A stretch of DNA of 64,000 nucleotides from Halogeometricum limi (GCF_900115785.1 NZ_FOYS01000001.1:124001-188000), one strand, 5' to 3'; positions 50,492 through 59,737 are shown, numbered from the stretch's first letter. Notes: generated by a model not told the origin, from the sequence alone. A program made the numbers and translations.

Positions 50492-53400
50492 GTGCACGAA
50501 GACGACGAACGGTACTTCGCGCGCATCGAGGACCGTCTCGACGAGGCGTTCGACCGCGCCCGCGCCGCGAAGGGACAGGGGCGTGACCCGCAACCCGAGG
50601 TCGAGATTCCGGTCGCCAAAGACATGGCCGACCGCGTCGAGAACATCCTCGGTATCCCCGGCGTGGCGGAACGCGTCCGCGAGTTGGAAGGGCAGATGTC
50701 CCGCGAGGAGGCCGCCCTCGAACTCGTCAACGACTTCGTCGAGGGGAGCGTCGGCGACTACGACTCCCGCGCCGGGAAGGTCGAAGGCGCGGTGCGGACG
50801 GCCGTCGCCCTCCTCACCGAGGGCGTCGTCGCCGCGCCCATCGAGGGCATCGACCGCGTCGAAATCTTAGAGAACGACGACGGCACCGAGTTCGTCAACG
50901 TCTACTACGCCGGCCCGATTCGCTCCGCCGGCGGGACCGCACAGGCGCTCTCGGTCCTCGTCGCCGACTTCGCCCGGTCGCTTCTCGGCATCGAGGAGTA
51001 CAAGGCGCGAGACATCGAAGTCGAGCGCTACGCCGAAGAGGTCGCTCTCTACGACAAGGAGACCGGACTGCAGTACTCGCCGAAGGACAAGGAGACGAAG
51101 TTCATCGCAGAGCACATGCCCATCATGCTCGACGGCGAGGCGACGGGCGACGAGGAAGTCTCCGGGTTCCGTGACCTCGAACGCGTCGACACCAACTCCG
51201 CCCGCGGTGGGATGTGTCTGGTCATGGCCGAGGGTATCGCGCTGAAAGCCCCGAAGATTCAGCGCTACACCCGACAACTCGACGAAGTCGACTGGCCGTG
51301 GTTGCAGGACCTCATCGACGGCACCTACTACGAGGGCGGCGGGGCGGACGACGGCGACGGCGACGGCGACGAAGACGACGCGGCCGAGGACGCCGACGCG
51401 GCCGACGAGACGCCCGAGGACGCCGTCGAAGACGCCCCGGAACCGGCCGGTCCCGCCCGCGTCGACCCCGCGAGCAAGTACCTCCGCGACCTCATCGCCG
51501 GGCGTCCCGTCTTCGGCCATCCGAGCGAGGCGGGCGGGTTCCGCCTCCGCTACGGCCGTTCCCGCAACCACGGCTTCGCGACGGCGGGCGTCCACCCCGC
51601 AACGATGCACCTCGTCGACGACTTCCTCGCGACGGGGACGCAGATAAAGACCGAACGTCCCGGGAAGGCGGGCGGCGTCATCCCCGTCGACTCCATCGAG
51701 GGGCCGACGGTCAGACTCGCCAACGGCGACGTGCGGCGCATCGACGACCCCGAGGAGGCGCTGAAAGTGAGAAACGGCGTCGAGAAGATTCTGGACCTCG
51801 GGGAGTACCTCGTCAACTTCGGCGAGTTCGTCGAGAACAACCACCCGCTCGCACCCGCGTCGTACGTCTACGAGTGGTGGGTTCAGGAGTTCGAGTCCGC
51901 GGGTGCACCGGTCCAAGCCCTCGAAGACGACCCGCGAATCGACCTCGAACATCCGACGGCCGAACAGGCGTTCGAGTGGGCCACCGAGTACGACTGCCAT
52001 CTCCACCCCGACTACACCTATCTCTGGCACGACATCACCGTCGACGAGTTCGAGACGCTCGCGGACGCCGCGGCGGGCGGACGAGTCGTCGAGTCCGACG
52101 GCGGCGTCGTCCTCGAACCCGACGACGCAGACTCCACCGACGGCGTCCTCGAACTCGACCGGACCGAGGAACTCACCCGACTGCTCGAACACCTCCTCGT
52201 CGAGCACACCCAGACCGACGAGACGCTCCGGATTCCGGAGTGGCGACTGTTCGCGCGTTCGCTCGGTCTCACAGCGTCCTTAGAGATGACCTGGGACGAC
52301 CTCTCCGCGGAGGCCCGCCAGTGGGCCGGCGGCGACAACGCCGTGAAGGCCGTCACCGAAGTCGCCCCCTTCGACGTGCGCGAACGCGCTCCGACCCGAA
52401 TCGGCAACCGGATGGGTCGCCCCGAGAAATCCGAGTCGCGGGACCTCTCGCCCGCGGTCCACACGCTGTTCCCCATCAGCGAGATGGGCGGGAACCAACG
52501 CGACGTCGGCGAGGCGGCCCGCGCGCGAAACGAACAGGGCGTCCGCGGCGAACTGAACGCCCTCGTCGGTGACCGCGAGTGCCCCGACTGCGGCGCGCAC
52601 ACGTTCAAGAACCGCTGTCCCGACTGCGAGACGCACACCGAACCGCACTACGAGTGCGAGGAGTGCGGTACCGTCGTCGAACCCGACGAGTCCGGTCGCG
52701 TGTTCTGCGAACGCTGCGAACGCGAGGTGGAGAGCCCCGACTGGTTCTCCATCGACCTCTCGACGGAACTCCGTTCGGCGTTAGAGAACGTCGGCGAACG
52801 CGAGTCCTCCTACCCCATCCTGAAAGGCGTGAAGGGACTCACCTCGGCGAACAAGACGCCCGAAGCCATCGAGAAAGGCATCCTCCGGGCGAAACACGGC
52901 GTCTCCTCGTTCAAAGACGGGACCGTCCGCTACGACATGACCGACCTCCCAGTCACCTCGGTTCGCCCCGCGGAACTCGACGTCTCCGTCGACCACTTCC
53001 GCGAACTCGGCTACGAGACGGACATCGACGGCGAACCCCTGCGGTTCGACGACCAACTCGTCGAACTGAAAGTACAGGACATCGTCCTCTCGGACGGCGC
53101 GGCCCAACACATGCTGAAGACGGCCGACTTCGTCGACGACCTCCTCTCGAAGTTCTACGGTTTAGAGCCGTTCTACGACGTAGAGGAACGAGACGACCTC
53201 ATCGGCGAACTCGTGTTCGGGATGGCCCCGCACACCTCCGCGGCCGTCGTCGGGCGCGTCGTCGGATTCACGTCCGCGGCCGTCGGCTACGCCCACCCGT
53301 ATTTTCACGCCGCCAAGCGGCGGAACTGCGACGGCGACGAAGATTGCGTCATGCTCCTCATGGACGGCCTCCTGAACTTCTCGAAGGAGTTCCTCCCGGA

Positions 53401-54079
53401 CAAGCGCGGCGGGCAGATGGACGCCCCGCTCGTGATGTCCTCGCGCATCGACCCCTCGGAGATTGACGACGAGGCGCACAACATGGACATCGTGCGCCAG
53501 TACCCCGAGGCGTTCTACGAGGCTTCCTTAGAGATGGCCGACCCCGGCGAGGTGGAGAACCTCATCCAACTCGGCGAGGACACCCTCGGCACCGACGACG
53601 AGTACCGCGGGTTCGACCACACCCACGACACCACCGACATCGCCCTCGGCCCGGACCTCTCGGCGTACAAGACGCTCGGGTCGATGATGGACAAGATGGA
53701 CGCGCAACTCGAACTCGCGCGGAAACTCCGCGCCGTCGACGAGACTGACGTGGCCGAACGGGTCATCGAGGGGCACTTCCTCCCGGACCTCATCGGGAAC
53801 CTCCGCGCGTTCTCCAGACAGGAGACGCGCTGTCTCGACTGCGGCGAGAAGTATCGACGGATGCCGCTGACCGGCGACTGCCGGGAGTGCGGCGGCCGAG
53901 TCAACCTCACCGTCCACCAGGGGTCGGTGAACAAGTACATGGACGTCGCCATCGAGGTGGCCGAGGAGTTCGGCTGTCGCGACTACACGAAACAGCGACT
54001 CGAAGTCCTCGAAAAGAGCCTCGAATCGGTCTTCGAGAACGACAAAAACAAGGCCTCGAAGTTGGGCGACTTCATGTAG
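50492..54079 (+). CDS. polC: DNA polymerase D large subunit (DP2)
   Basis: This is the catalytic subunit of the archaeal replicative polymerase, 1195 residues, with GTG start. The catalytic Asp pair lies in NCDGDEDCVMLLMDG (Asp947 and Asp949). N-terminal conserved segments are YYAGPIRSAGGTAQALSVLV and FRLRYGRSRNHGFATAGVHP. Two zinc-binding regions follow: CPDCGAHTFKNRCPDC and further CxxC pairs at about 690-750, and CLDCGEKYRRMPLTGDCREC near the C-terminus. An acidic, low-complexity insert is at about 287-325 (GDGDGDEDDAAEDADAADET). The frame is continuous with no intein, which several haloarchaeal DP2 genes carry. It ends at a cloverleaf-type element. Confidence 0.97.
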   Translation: MHEDDERYFARIEDRLDEAFDRARAAKGQGRDPQPEVEIPVAKDMADRVENILGIPGVAERVRELEGQMSREEAALELVNDFVEGSVGDYDSRAGKVEGAVRTAVALLTEGVVAAPIEGIDRVEILENDDGTEFVNVYYAGPIRSAGGTAQALSVLVADFARSLLGIEEYKARDIEVERYAEEVALYDKETGLQYSPKDKETKFIAEHMPIMLDGEATGDEEVSGFRDLERVDTNSARGGMCLVMAEGIALKAPKIQRYTRQLDEVDWPWLQDLIDGTYYEGGGADDGDGDGDEDDAAEDADAADETPEDAVEDAPEPAGPARVDPASKYLRDLIAGRPVFGHPSEAGGFRLRYGRSRNHGFATAGVHPATMHLVDDFLATGTQIKTERPGKAGGVIPVDSIEGPTVRLANGDVRRIDDPEEALKVRNGVEKILDLGEYLVNFGEFVENNHPLAPASYVYEWWVQEFESAGAPVQALEDDPRIDLEHPTAEQAFEWATEYDCHLHPDYTYLWHDITVDEFETLADAAAGGRVVESDGGVVLEPDDADSTDGVLELDRTEELTRLLEHLLVEHTQTDETLRIPEWRLFARSLGLTASLEMTWDDLSAEARQWAGGDNAVKAVTEVAPFDVRERAPTRIGNRMGRPEKSESRDLSPAVHTLFPISEMGGNQRDVGEAARARNEQGVRGELNALVGDRECPDCGAHTFKNRCPDCETHTEPHYECEECGTVVEPDESGRVFCERCEREVESPDWFSIDLSTELRSALENVGERESSYPILKGVKGLTSANKTPEAIEKGILRAKHGVSSFKDGTVRYDMTDLPVTSVRPAELDVSVDHFRELGYETDIDGEPLRFDDQLVELKVQDIVLSDGAAQHMLKTADFVDDLLSKFYGLEPFYDVEERDDLIGELVFGMAPHTSAAVVGRVVGFTSAAVGYAHPYFHAAKRRNCDGDEDCVMLLMDGLLNFSKEFLPDKRGGQMDAPLVMSSRIDPSEIDDEAHNMDIVRQYPEAFYEASLEMADPGEVENLIQLGEDTLGTDDEYRGFDHTHDTTDIALGPDLSAYKTLGSMMDKMDAQLELARKLRAVDETDVAERVIEGHFLPDLIGNLRAFSRQETRCLDCGEKYRRMPLTGDCRECGGRVNLTVHQGSVNKYMDVAIEVAEEFGCRDYTKQRLEVLEKSLESVFENDKNKASKLGDFM

Positions 54080-54153
54080 GACCTTTTTGCTGACTCGGGT
54101 TTCCTCGCGTCGCCTTCGGCGACGCTGCGGGAACCCTCGTTGCAAAAAGCTCC
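54079..54153. repeat. Cloverleaf-family inverted-repeat element B
   Basis: Arms GGACCTTTTTGC (54079-54090) and GCAAAAAGCTCC (54142-54153) pair at 11 of 12 positions. A perfect inner hairpin GCGTCGCC/GGCGACGC (54107-54125) sits inside a weaker GGGTTTCC/GGGAACCC stem (54097-54136). TCCACCAAAAA follows as in element A, then hairpin CCACAGAC/GTCTGTGG (54166-54196). Short tandem C-rich units with GCTCCGCCGCCGCA repeated twice (54212-54241) come next. It begins at the last base of the polC stop codon. The shared ends, linker and position identify it as a relative of element A, although the inner hairpins differ. Confidence 0.75.
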
Positions 54154-54253
54154 ACCAAAAATCTCCCACAGACTCGGCCTTCGGCCTCGTCTGTGGTGCG
54201 ACATCCTGACTGCTCCGCCGCCGCACCGCTCCGCCGCCGCATCCGCCCTGCTT

Positions 54254-55575
54254 CTACTCCGCCGGCCCCACGCCGTGCAGGCCGTCGGCGGCGTCCACGT
54301 ACACCGCGCCGTCGACGGGCGTGACGCCGTGAATCGTCTGGTTCACGGTGTCTGAGACCTGCACCTCGGGCGTCGCGTACGACCACAGACCCTCGCCCGT
54401 CGTCGCGTCGTAGGCGTACAGCGTCCCCCCGTTCGTCACGTACAGCACGTCTCCCGTACACGCCACGGGGACGGCGCGACGGTTCGGCAGTTCTCGTGCG
54501 GACCCGTCTTCGGCATCGAGTGCGAGCATCGTCTCGTTCGGACCGACCGCGTAGACGGTTCCGTCGGCCACGACGGGTGGCCCGCGGGCAGGCCCCGTCT
54601 CGGCGGCCCAGCGAACGCTCCCGTCCGCCGTATCGAGCGCGTACAGTCGATACCGTCGCTCGTCGCTCGACCGGTAGTCGACGACGTAGGCGGTTCCGTC
54701 GGCGACGGCGACGCTCCCCCACCCGTGCGAGACGGCGTCGCTCACGAACCGTTCCTCGCCCGTCTCCAGTTCGACGGCGTGGACGCCCGCATCGCTCGTC
54801 ACGAACACCGCGCCGTCGCCGACGGCGGGCGTCGCCCGCGACCGGACACCCGATTCGTACGACCAGCGCTCGGTCCCATCGAAGTCGAACGCCGTGAGTC
54901 GCGGCGGCGTCTCGGTGTACCCACCGCCGTTGACGAAGAGGGTGTCGTCCGTCACCGTCGGCGCGCCCTGAATCCCCTTCGTCTCCGGGCCGCGCCACAG
55001 CACCTCGTCGCGGTCGGTGGCGAGACAGAACACCTCGACGAACGTCGTGACGAACGCCCGGTCACCGGCGACGGCGGGCGGACTGTTCACGCCGTACGAG
55101 ACGAGGTCCGTCGCCGAGCGAACCGCGGCCGTCGCGGGTCGCGACGCGTGAACGACTTCGGTTCCTCCCGCGCGTAGACGTTGTACATCGTTCCGTCGGC
55201 GACGCTCGGCGCGTGTCCGGCGTCCAACGTCCAGTAGCCCGCGGCGTCGCGGAGGCCGGACAGTTCGGGTGCGTAGCCGGTGTTGCCGGCGTCGAAGCGG
55301 AACTGGGGCCACGCTCCCGACGAATCGAGCGGTGGCTCACCGGGCGGCGTCGCGGTGACCCGTTCGTCGGGGCCGTCCGTCGGTCCGTACGTCTCCGTCT
55401 CGGGCGTCACTTCGGTCTCCGTCGCCGTCGGCGGTCGGGTGGGCGATTCGGTCGGCGACGACGACTCGTCGGATTCGGCGGTACACCCGGCGAGGCCGAC
55501 GGCGGCGACGCCGGCGAGGTGGAGGAACGAGCGACGGGTCCGGCGTTCGTCTGCACCGCGCGTTGGAGGGCGCAT
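54254..55575 (-). pseudogene. PQQ-like beta-propeller lipoprotein, frameshifted
   Basis: The N-terminal part (ATG 55575) has a Tat motif RRTRRSFLHLAG and the lipobox LAGC (Cys31), a Thr/Pro/Glu linker, then WPQFRFDAGNTGYAPELSGL, the usual first blade of a PQQ-binding-like propeller. It is in frame with SVADGTMYNVYAREEP, where the reading frame shifts near 55160. In the other frame EVVHASRPATAAVRSATDLV continues and the propeller runs to 54254, with repeats such as GDGAVFVTSDAGVHAVELET and VADGTAYVVDYRSSDERRYR. One base appears lost in GAGGAACCGAAGTC. The gene is either a recent pseudogene or the site of a sequencing error; both parts look well conserved otherwise, which favours error or very recent loss. 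Confidence 0.8.
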
Positions 55576-55627
55576 ATCTCCCGTTCGACCACCGAACGTG
55601 AGTACCTTCTGTAATTTCGCCGAAGAG

Positions 55628-55634
55628 ATTTATT
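55628..55634 (+). promoter_or_regulatory. TATA box of the rubredoxin-like gene
   Basis: ATTTATT is centred 28 bases before ATG 55659, consistent with a leaderless start there and not at the upstream in-frame codon. Confidence 0.6.
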
Positions 55635-55658
55635 CCGTTGGCCGTCGAATCCTCTCCC

Positions 55659-55949
55659 ATGGCCGAACAAAAACCCACCGCGAGCATCGGAACCGTCGTG
55701 TACACCGAGGACGGCCGCGAACTCGGGACGATTCGCGGCTTCGACGACGACGGCTTCTTCGTGACGACCAGAGAGGGCATCGCCAGCCTCTCCATCGAAC
55801 ACGAACGCGCCGGCCACGAGTTCGGCGAGGCCGAGTTGGCGTGGCGCTGTGCCAACTGCGGCGAGATGGGTCAGTTGGACGAGATGCCCGACAAGTGCCC
55901 GGACTGCGGCGCGCCGAAGGAAGACCTGTTCTACTGGACCGAGGACTGA
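55659..55949 (+). CDS. Rubredoxin-like zinc-knuckle protein
   Basis: The protein has 96 residues. The N-terminal half is a beta barrel-like segment (SIGTVVYTEDGRELGTIRGF, then DDDGFFVTTREGIASLSIEH). The C-terminal half has two knuckles, WRCANCGEMG (Cys64 and 67) and KCPDCGAPKEDL (Cys80 and 83), as in rubredoxin-like and DUF7130-type proteins. It probably binds one Fe or Zn and may take part in electron transfer or redox sensing. The N-terminal PRC-barrel-like part suggests contact with another macromolecule; this is speculative. It is divergent from the frameshifted gene. Confidence 0.8.
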   Translation: MAEQKPTASIGTVVYTEDGRELGTIRGFDDDGFFVTTREGIASLSIEHERAGHEFGEAELAWRCANCGEMGQLDEMPDKCPDCGAPKEDLFYWTED

Positions 55950-56066
55950 CCGCGCCTCGGTCTCGGCCGCGGACCGTCCGTAGACGACGGACGGCCGTGA
56001 CGACGTACCGACCGACCGCCGACGACCGACCCCGACGCTTTTTCCGACTCGCGTCCATCGCTCGCC

Positions 56067-56966
56067 ATGGATATCCTCGTCTTCGGTGCCGGCAGTCTCG
56101 GGACGCTCGTCGGCGCGGTTCTCGCCCGGACGCACGACGTGACGCTCGTCGGCCGCGACCCGCACGTCTCGAACGTCCGCGAGTCGGGCGTCCGCGTCTC
56201 CGGCGCGCTCGACGTTCACACCACGCCCGCGGCGACGACGGCGGGCGAGGGCCGCGCGGCCGACCTCGCGATAGTGACGGTCAAGTCGTTCGACACCCCC
56301 GCGGCCGTCGACGCGCTCTCGACGGGGGCGTTCGACGCGGTGCTCTCGCTCCAGAACGGTCTCACCGAAGGCGAACTCGCCGCCGGACTCGACGCACCCG
56401 TCCTCGCCGGGACGGCCACCTACGGCGCGCGCCTCACGGCCCCCGGCCACGTCGAGTGTACCGGCGTCGGGCGCGTCGTCCTCGGAGCACGGCGCGGCGG
56501 CACCGACCCCCGCGCGGAACGGGTCGGGAAGGCGTTCCGCGACGCCGGCCTCGACACCCTCGTCGCCGCCGACATGCCGCGCCGTCGCTGGGAGAAACTC
56601 GCGGTCAACGCCGGTATCAACGCCGTCACCGCCCTCGCCCGCGTCGAGAACGGCGCACTCGCCGAGGGACCGGGGTCCGAACTGGCGCACCGCGCCGCCC
56701 GCGAGACGGCCCGCGTCGCCCGCGCGGAAGGCGTCTCGCTCACGAACCGACGTGCCCGCGCGTCGCTCGCGGAGGTGGTCGACGCGACGAGTGCGAACCG
56801 GTCGTCGATGCTTCAGGACGTGGACGCCGGTCGGAGAACGGAGGTGGACGCCATCCACGGCGTCGTCGTCGAACGAGCGGAGCGACACCGACTCGACGTG
56901 CCGACGCACCGTACGCTCGCGGCCCTCCTCCGAACGTGGGAGCGCGGACGGGGCGTCCGGTCGTAA
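56067..56966 (+). CDS. panE: 2-dehydropantoate 2-reductase
   Basis: This NADPH-dependent reductase of 299 residues makes pantoate for coenzyme A. FGAGSLGTLVGAVLA is the dinucleotide-binding loop. The middle carries AIVTVKSFDTPAAVDAL with the catalytic Lys and VLSLQNGLTEGELAAGLDAP with the substrate Asn. RRWEKLAVNAGINAVTAL is the typical C-terminal domain opening. Archaeal pantothenate synthesis uses this enzyme with a separate pantoate kinase. The gene is not next to other coenzyme A genes. Confidence 0.93.
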   Translation: MDILVFGAGSLGTLVGAVLARTHDVTLVGRDPHVSNVRESGVRVSGALDVHTTPAATTAGEGRAADLAIVTVKSFDTPAAVDALSTGAFDAVLSLQNGLTEGELAAGLDAPVLAGTATYGARLTAPGHVECTGVGRVVLGARRGGTDPRAERVGKAFRDAGLDTLVAADMPRRRWEKLAVNAGINAVTALARVENGALAEGPGSELAHRAARETARVARAEGVSLTNRRARASLAEVVDATSANRSSMLQDVDAGRRTEVDAIHGVVVERAERHRLDVPTHRTLAALLRTWERGRGVRS

Positions 56967-57018
56967 CCGCGAGCAGGCGAGTCGCATCGCTCAAACGGGT
57001 CGGTCTCGAAGCCCCCAC

Positions 57019-57345
57019 GTGAACCAACAGACCGCCTGGCTAGTCCTCCTCGGTGCCGCCGTGTTCGAGACGGTGTGGGCTATCGGACTGGAGTACGCCG
57101 ACGGCTTCTCGAACCTCCGAGCGACGCTCGTCGTCGTCGTCGCACTCGTCGTGAGTATGGCCGGCCTCGCGAAAGCCGTCCAAGTCCTCCCCGTCGGGAC
57201 GGCGTACGCCGCCTGGACCGGTATCGGCGCGGTGGGAACCGTCGTTCTCGGCATCGTCCTCTTCGGTGAGTCGACGTCGCTCGTCAGACTCGTCTGTCTC
57301 TCCGCCATCGTCGCGGGCGTCGTCGGCCTGCGCTTTGCGGCCTGA
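57019..57345 (+). CDS. Small multidrug resistance (SMR) family exporter
   Basis: The protein has 108 residues with four membrane helices. The first contains the essential Glu in AAVFETVWAIGLEYADGFSN; the second to fourth are VVVALVVSMAGLAKAVQVLP, VGTAYAAWTGIGAVGTVVLG and LVRLVCLSAIVAGVVGLRFA. The run LPVGTAYAAWTGIGAVG is the SMR signature. Members (EmrE, SugE/Gdx) exchange protons for cationic drugs or guanidinium. The ExVWxxxLEYA context is nearer the SugE/Gdx branch, but substrate is not certain. GTG 57019 lies 52 bases after panE. Confidence 0.9.
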   Translation: MNQQTAWLVLLGAAVFETVWAIGLEYADGFSNLRATLVVVVALVVSMAGLAKAVQVLPVGTAYAAWTGIGAVGTVVLGIVLFGESTSLVRLVCLSAIVAGVVGLRFAA

Positions 57346-57374
57346 AGACGAGACGAACAGCGACAGCGGGTCGC

Positions 57375-58916
57375 CTACTCCAGATAGCCGAGGTCACGGA
57401 GGCGGTCTTGGGCCTCCTCGTCCATCGACTCCACGGAGTCGTCCGACACGTCGGCGTCGAGAGCGTCCGTCCACGCGCCGCCGACGTTCGACTCGAACGC
57501 CGAGAGCGCCGCCTCGGTCGCTTCGATTCGGTCGTCGTCGCTCCCGGCGAGATTCTCCGTCTCTCCGGGGTCTTCGTCCAGGCGATACGCTTCGTCGGGG
57601 ATGCGGTCGATGCGGACGTACTTCGCGTCCGTCCGGCGTGCGGCCCGCATCCGCGAGTAAAAGCGCGAATCCTCGGGCAGCGTGATTCCGGCGGCAGAGG
57701 CCTTCTCCTCTAACTGCTTCAGTTCGACGACGGGTCGCGAGTACTCGACGAACGCGTACTCACCGTCGCGAGTCTGGCCGGGGTCCTCGTTCGTCGCGTC
57801 GGCGAACTCCCGGTAGGAGTCGGAGAGAAGCGACCGCGTTCGGTCGAGGGCGACCACGTCGTCGCCGGGGTCTGCGGGCGTGCCGCCCTCCACGTCGAGG
57901 GCGTCCAAGACGGTGTGGTAGAGATCGACGAGTTCGACCTGGTCCTCGCGGCGTTCCTCCTCCAACGCGGGATGCTTCACCATCAGCGGGACGTTCACGA
58001 GCGGGTCGTACAGGCAGAACTCGTGACCGTACAGGTCGTGTTCGCCGTGGAGTTCGCCGTGGTCCGCGCAGACGACGACCATCGTGTCGTCCCAGCGGTC
58101 GGTCTCTTTCAGCCAGTCGAACAGGCGGCCGAGTTGGTCGTCGATGTGGGCGATTTCGGCGTCGTACAGGCCGCCGATAGCCTCCCACTCCTCGTCGTCG
58201 ATGTCGCGCGCGCCGGCGTTGTACTCTTTGGAGTTCTGACACACTTCCGTCGAGTCGACGCCGGGTGCGAACTCGTCTGCGAACTCCTCGGGCGGGTGGT
58301 ACGGCAGGTGCGCGTCCATGAGGTTGATGAACGCGAACGACCGCTCGGAGGAGTCGATGAACGCCTTCGTCCGGTCGACGACGGCGGGCGTCTTCGAGTC
58401 GGACCCGCCGCCACTCGCGAGATACTCGTGGGCGGTGTTGCCGAGGCTGACGAGTTTGTCGGCGACGGCCCGGAGGGCGTCGTTGTCGTTCATCGTCTTC
58501 CACGCCTTCGCCAACGGCCCGGAGAGGAACTCTCCGGGCATCACCTCGAAGAAGTTGTCCTGGTCGGAGAAGCCGTCGGTCAGGTGGGTGTACGGCGTTA
58601 TCCAGGCGTTCGACGAGTAGCAGGCGGTGTCGTATCCCGCCGCGGAGAGCGTCTGTGCGAGCGTCGTCGCGCCCTCTAAGTACGGGTTCTCCTGGTCTGC
58701 GCCGTGGTCGGAGGGGTACATCCCGGTGAAGAGCGAGGCGTGGACGGGGAGGGTCCACGGCGCCGGGGCGACGGCCTGTTCGAAGACGGTCGCCTCCTCC
58801 GCGAACGCTTCGAGGTTCGGCGTCGTCGGCCGGTCGTACCCGTACGGCGTGAGTCGGTCCTTCCGGACCGTGTCCATCACGACGAAGAGAACGTTCTCGG
58901 GCGACTCAGTGCTCAT
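57375..58916 (-). CDS. Alkaline-phosphatase-superfamily hydrolase (sulfatase-like)
   Basis: This 513-residue soluble enzyme has metal ligands in VVMDTVRKDRL (Asp15) and VVCADHGELHGEHDLYGHEF, plus the usual late His. Its nucleophile position reads APWTLPVHASLFTGMYPSDHG, with Thr55 where sulfatases have Cys or Ser before PxR. It therefore cannot form formylglycine and is closer to phosphoglycerol transferases or phosphonate and phosphodiester hydrolases. No signal peptide is seen, so it acts in the cytoplasm or needs another route out. The long C-terminal half holds FAYVEYSRPVVELKQLEE-like segments. It converges on the SMR gene. Confidence 0.85.
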   Translation of the reverse strand: MSTESPENVLFVVMDTVRKDRLTPYGYDRPTTPNLEAFAEEATVFEQAVAPAPWTLPVHASLFTGMYPSDHGADQENPYLEGATTLAQTLSAAGYDTACYSSNAWITPYTHLTDGFSDQDNFFEVMPGEFLSGPLAKAWKTMNDNDALRAVADKLVSLGNTAHEYLASGGGSDSKTPAVVDRTKAFIDSSERSFAFINLMDAHLPYHPPEEFADEFAPGVDSTEVCQNSKEYNAGARDIDDEEWEAIGGLYDAEIAHIDDQLGRLFDWLKETDRWDDTMVVVCADHGELHGEHDLYGHEFCLYDPLVNVPLMVKHPALEEERREDQVELVDLYHTVLDALDVEGGTPADPGDDVVALDRTRSLLSDSYREFADATNEDPGQTRDGEYAFVEYSRPVVELKQLEEKASAAGITLPEDSRFYSRMRAARRTDAKYVRIDRIPDEAYRLDEDPGETENLAGSDDDRIEATEAALSAFESNVGGAWTDALDADVSDDSVESMDEEAQDRLRDLGYLE

Positions 58917-58982
58917 ACACCTCTCTCGCGCGGACAGAATGAAAGAGTCACCGGTCTCCCGCGTCGCCGCGGTGGGGACCGA

Positions 58983-59345
58983 CTAGAAGGGGGCCTGCGG
59001 GCCTTCGTCGCTGCCGCCGTCGTCGGAACTGGACTCGCCGGGGAACGACGGGGACATGCCGCCGCCGTGGCCGCCGTCGCCGCCCATGCCGGTGTCGGCG
59101 TTGACTTTCTCGATTTCGGGAATCTCTTTGACCATTCGGCTCTTGATGGCCTGGATGGTCATCGGCGAGATACCGCACCCGGAACATGCTCCGCCGAGCA
59201 TGATGGTGACTTCGCCGTTCTCTCGGTCGAGGTGCTGAATCGCCGCGGAGCCACCGTGCATCTGAATCTGCGGGAAGTTCCGGCGCAGGAAGTTGGTGAC
59301 GCGTTCTTTCAGGTCGTCGTCCGCGTTGCTCGCGTCCGTGCTCAT
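58983..59345 (-). CDS. NifU C-terminal-like iron-sulfur protein
   Basis: The 120-residue protein begins with a helical segment (LKERVTNFLRRNFPQIQMHG), then GGSAAIQHLDRENGEVTIML and the CxxC pair GGACSGCGIS (Cys54 and 57), followed by SPMTIQAIKSRMVKEIPEIE. This is the NifU/Nfu scaffold domain that carries a labile 4Fe-4S cluster for delivery to enzymes. A Gly-rich, acidic tail (about 88-120) is extra. It is encoded next to the hydrolase with 66 bases between and has no suf or isc neighbours. Confidence 0.9.
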   Translation of the reverse strand: MSTDASNADDDLKERVTNFLRRNFPQIQMHGGSAAIQHLDRENGEVTIMLGGACSGCGISPMTIQAIKSRMVKEIPEIEKVNADTGMGGDGGHGGGMSPSFPGESSSDDGGSDEGPQAPF

Positions 59346-59419
59346 ACGCCGGGATTCGTGGTGGACGGGCTTAGACCTTTGGTTCGGGTACGTCGCTTCC
59401 GTCTCTCGATTCGGCCCTC

Positions 59420-59737
59420 TCAGCCGTCGACGCCGAAGATACGTCGATGTTCGGCGACCAACTCGTCGAGGTAGCGGTCCAACACGGCGTCGAACTTCTC
59501 GTCTTCGACGACGACGCCGGTCAGTCGGTCTCTCGGGTTCTCGGGCAGTTGGATGTAGAAGTCGCCGTCCTCGTACATCGGTTCTGACTCGTTCAGAATC
59601 TGCTGGTCGATGGCGTGGATGAGGTTCGAGTCGTACTCGTCGTTCATCGTGCTGAACGCGTTCTTGTACGCTCGCTGGAGTTGCGGGAAGTAGTGGACGT
59701 ACTTGTCCTCGAACTTCTCGGGGTCGAAGTCGGTCAT
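59420..59737 (-). CDS. DUF5783-type conserved haloarchaeal protein
   Basis: This 105-residue protein is acidic and helical with many aromatic residues: FDPEKFEDKYVHYFPQLQRA, YKNAFSTMNDEYDSNLIHAI and DQQILNESEPMYEDGDFYIQ. A strand-rich tail (RLTGVVVEDEKFDAVLDRYL) follows. The Tyr- and Asp-rich repeated pattern matches a short haloarchaea-specific family without known function. It reads the same way as the NifU-like gene and is 75 bases upstream of it. The upstream side is the promoter region of the NhaC gene, divergent. Confidence 0.75.
   Translation of the reverse strand: MTDFDPEKFEDKYVHYFPQLQRAYKNAFSTMNDEYDSNLIHAIDQQILNESEPMYEDGDFYIQLPENPRDRLTGVVVEDEKFDAVLDRYLDELVAEHRRIFGVDG

Noticed and set aside
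54970-55000. CCCCTTCGTCTC resembling a dispersed ORB motif
   Set aside because: It lies inside the propeller gene and encodes ETKG; the flanks do not match the motif.
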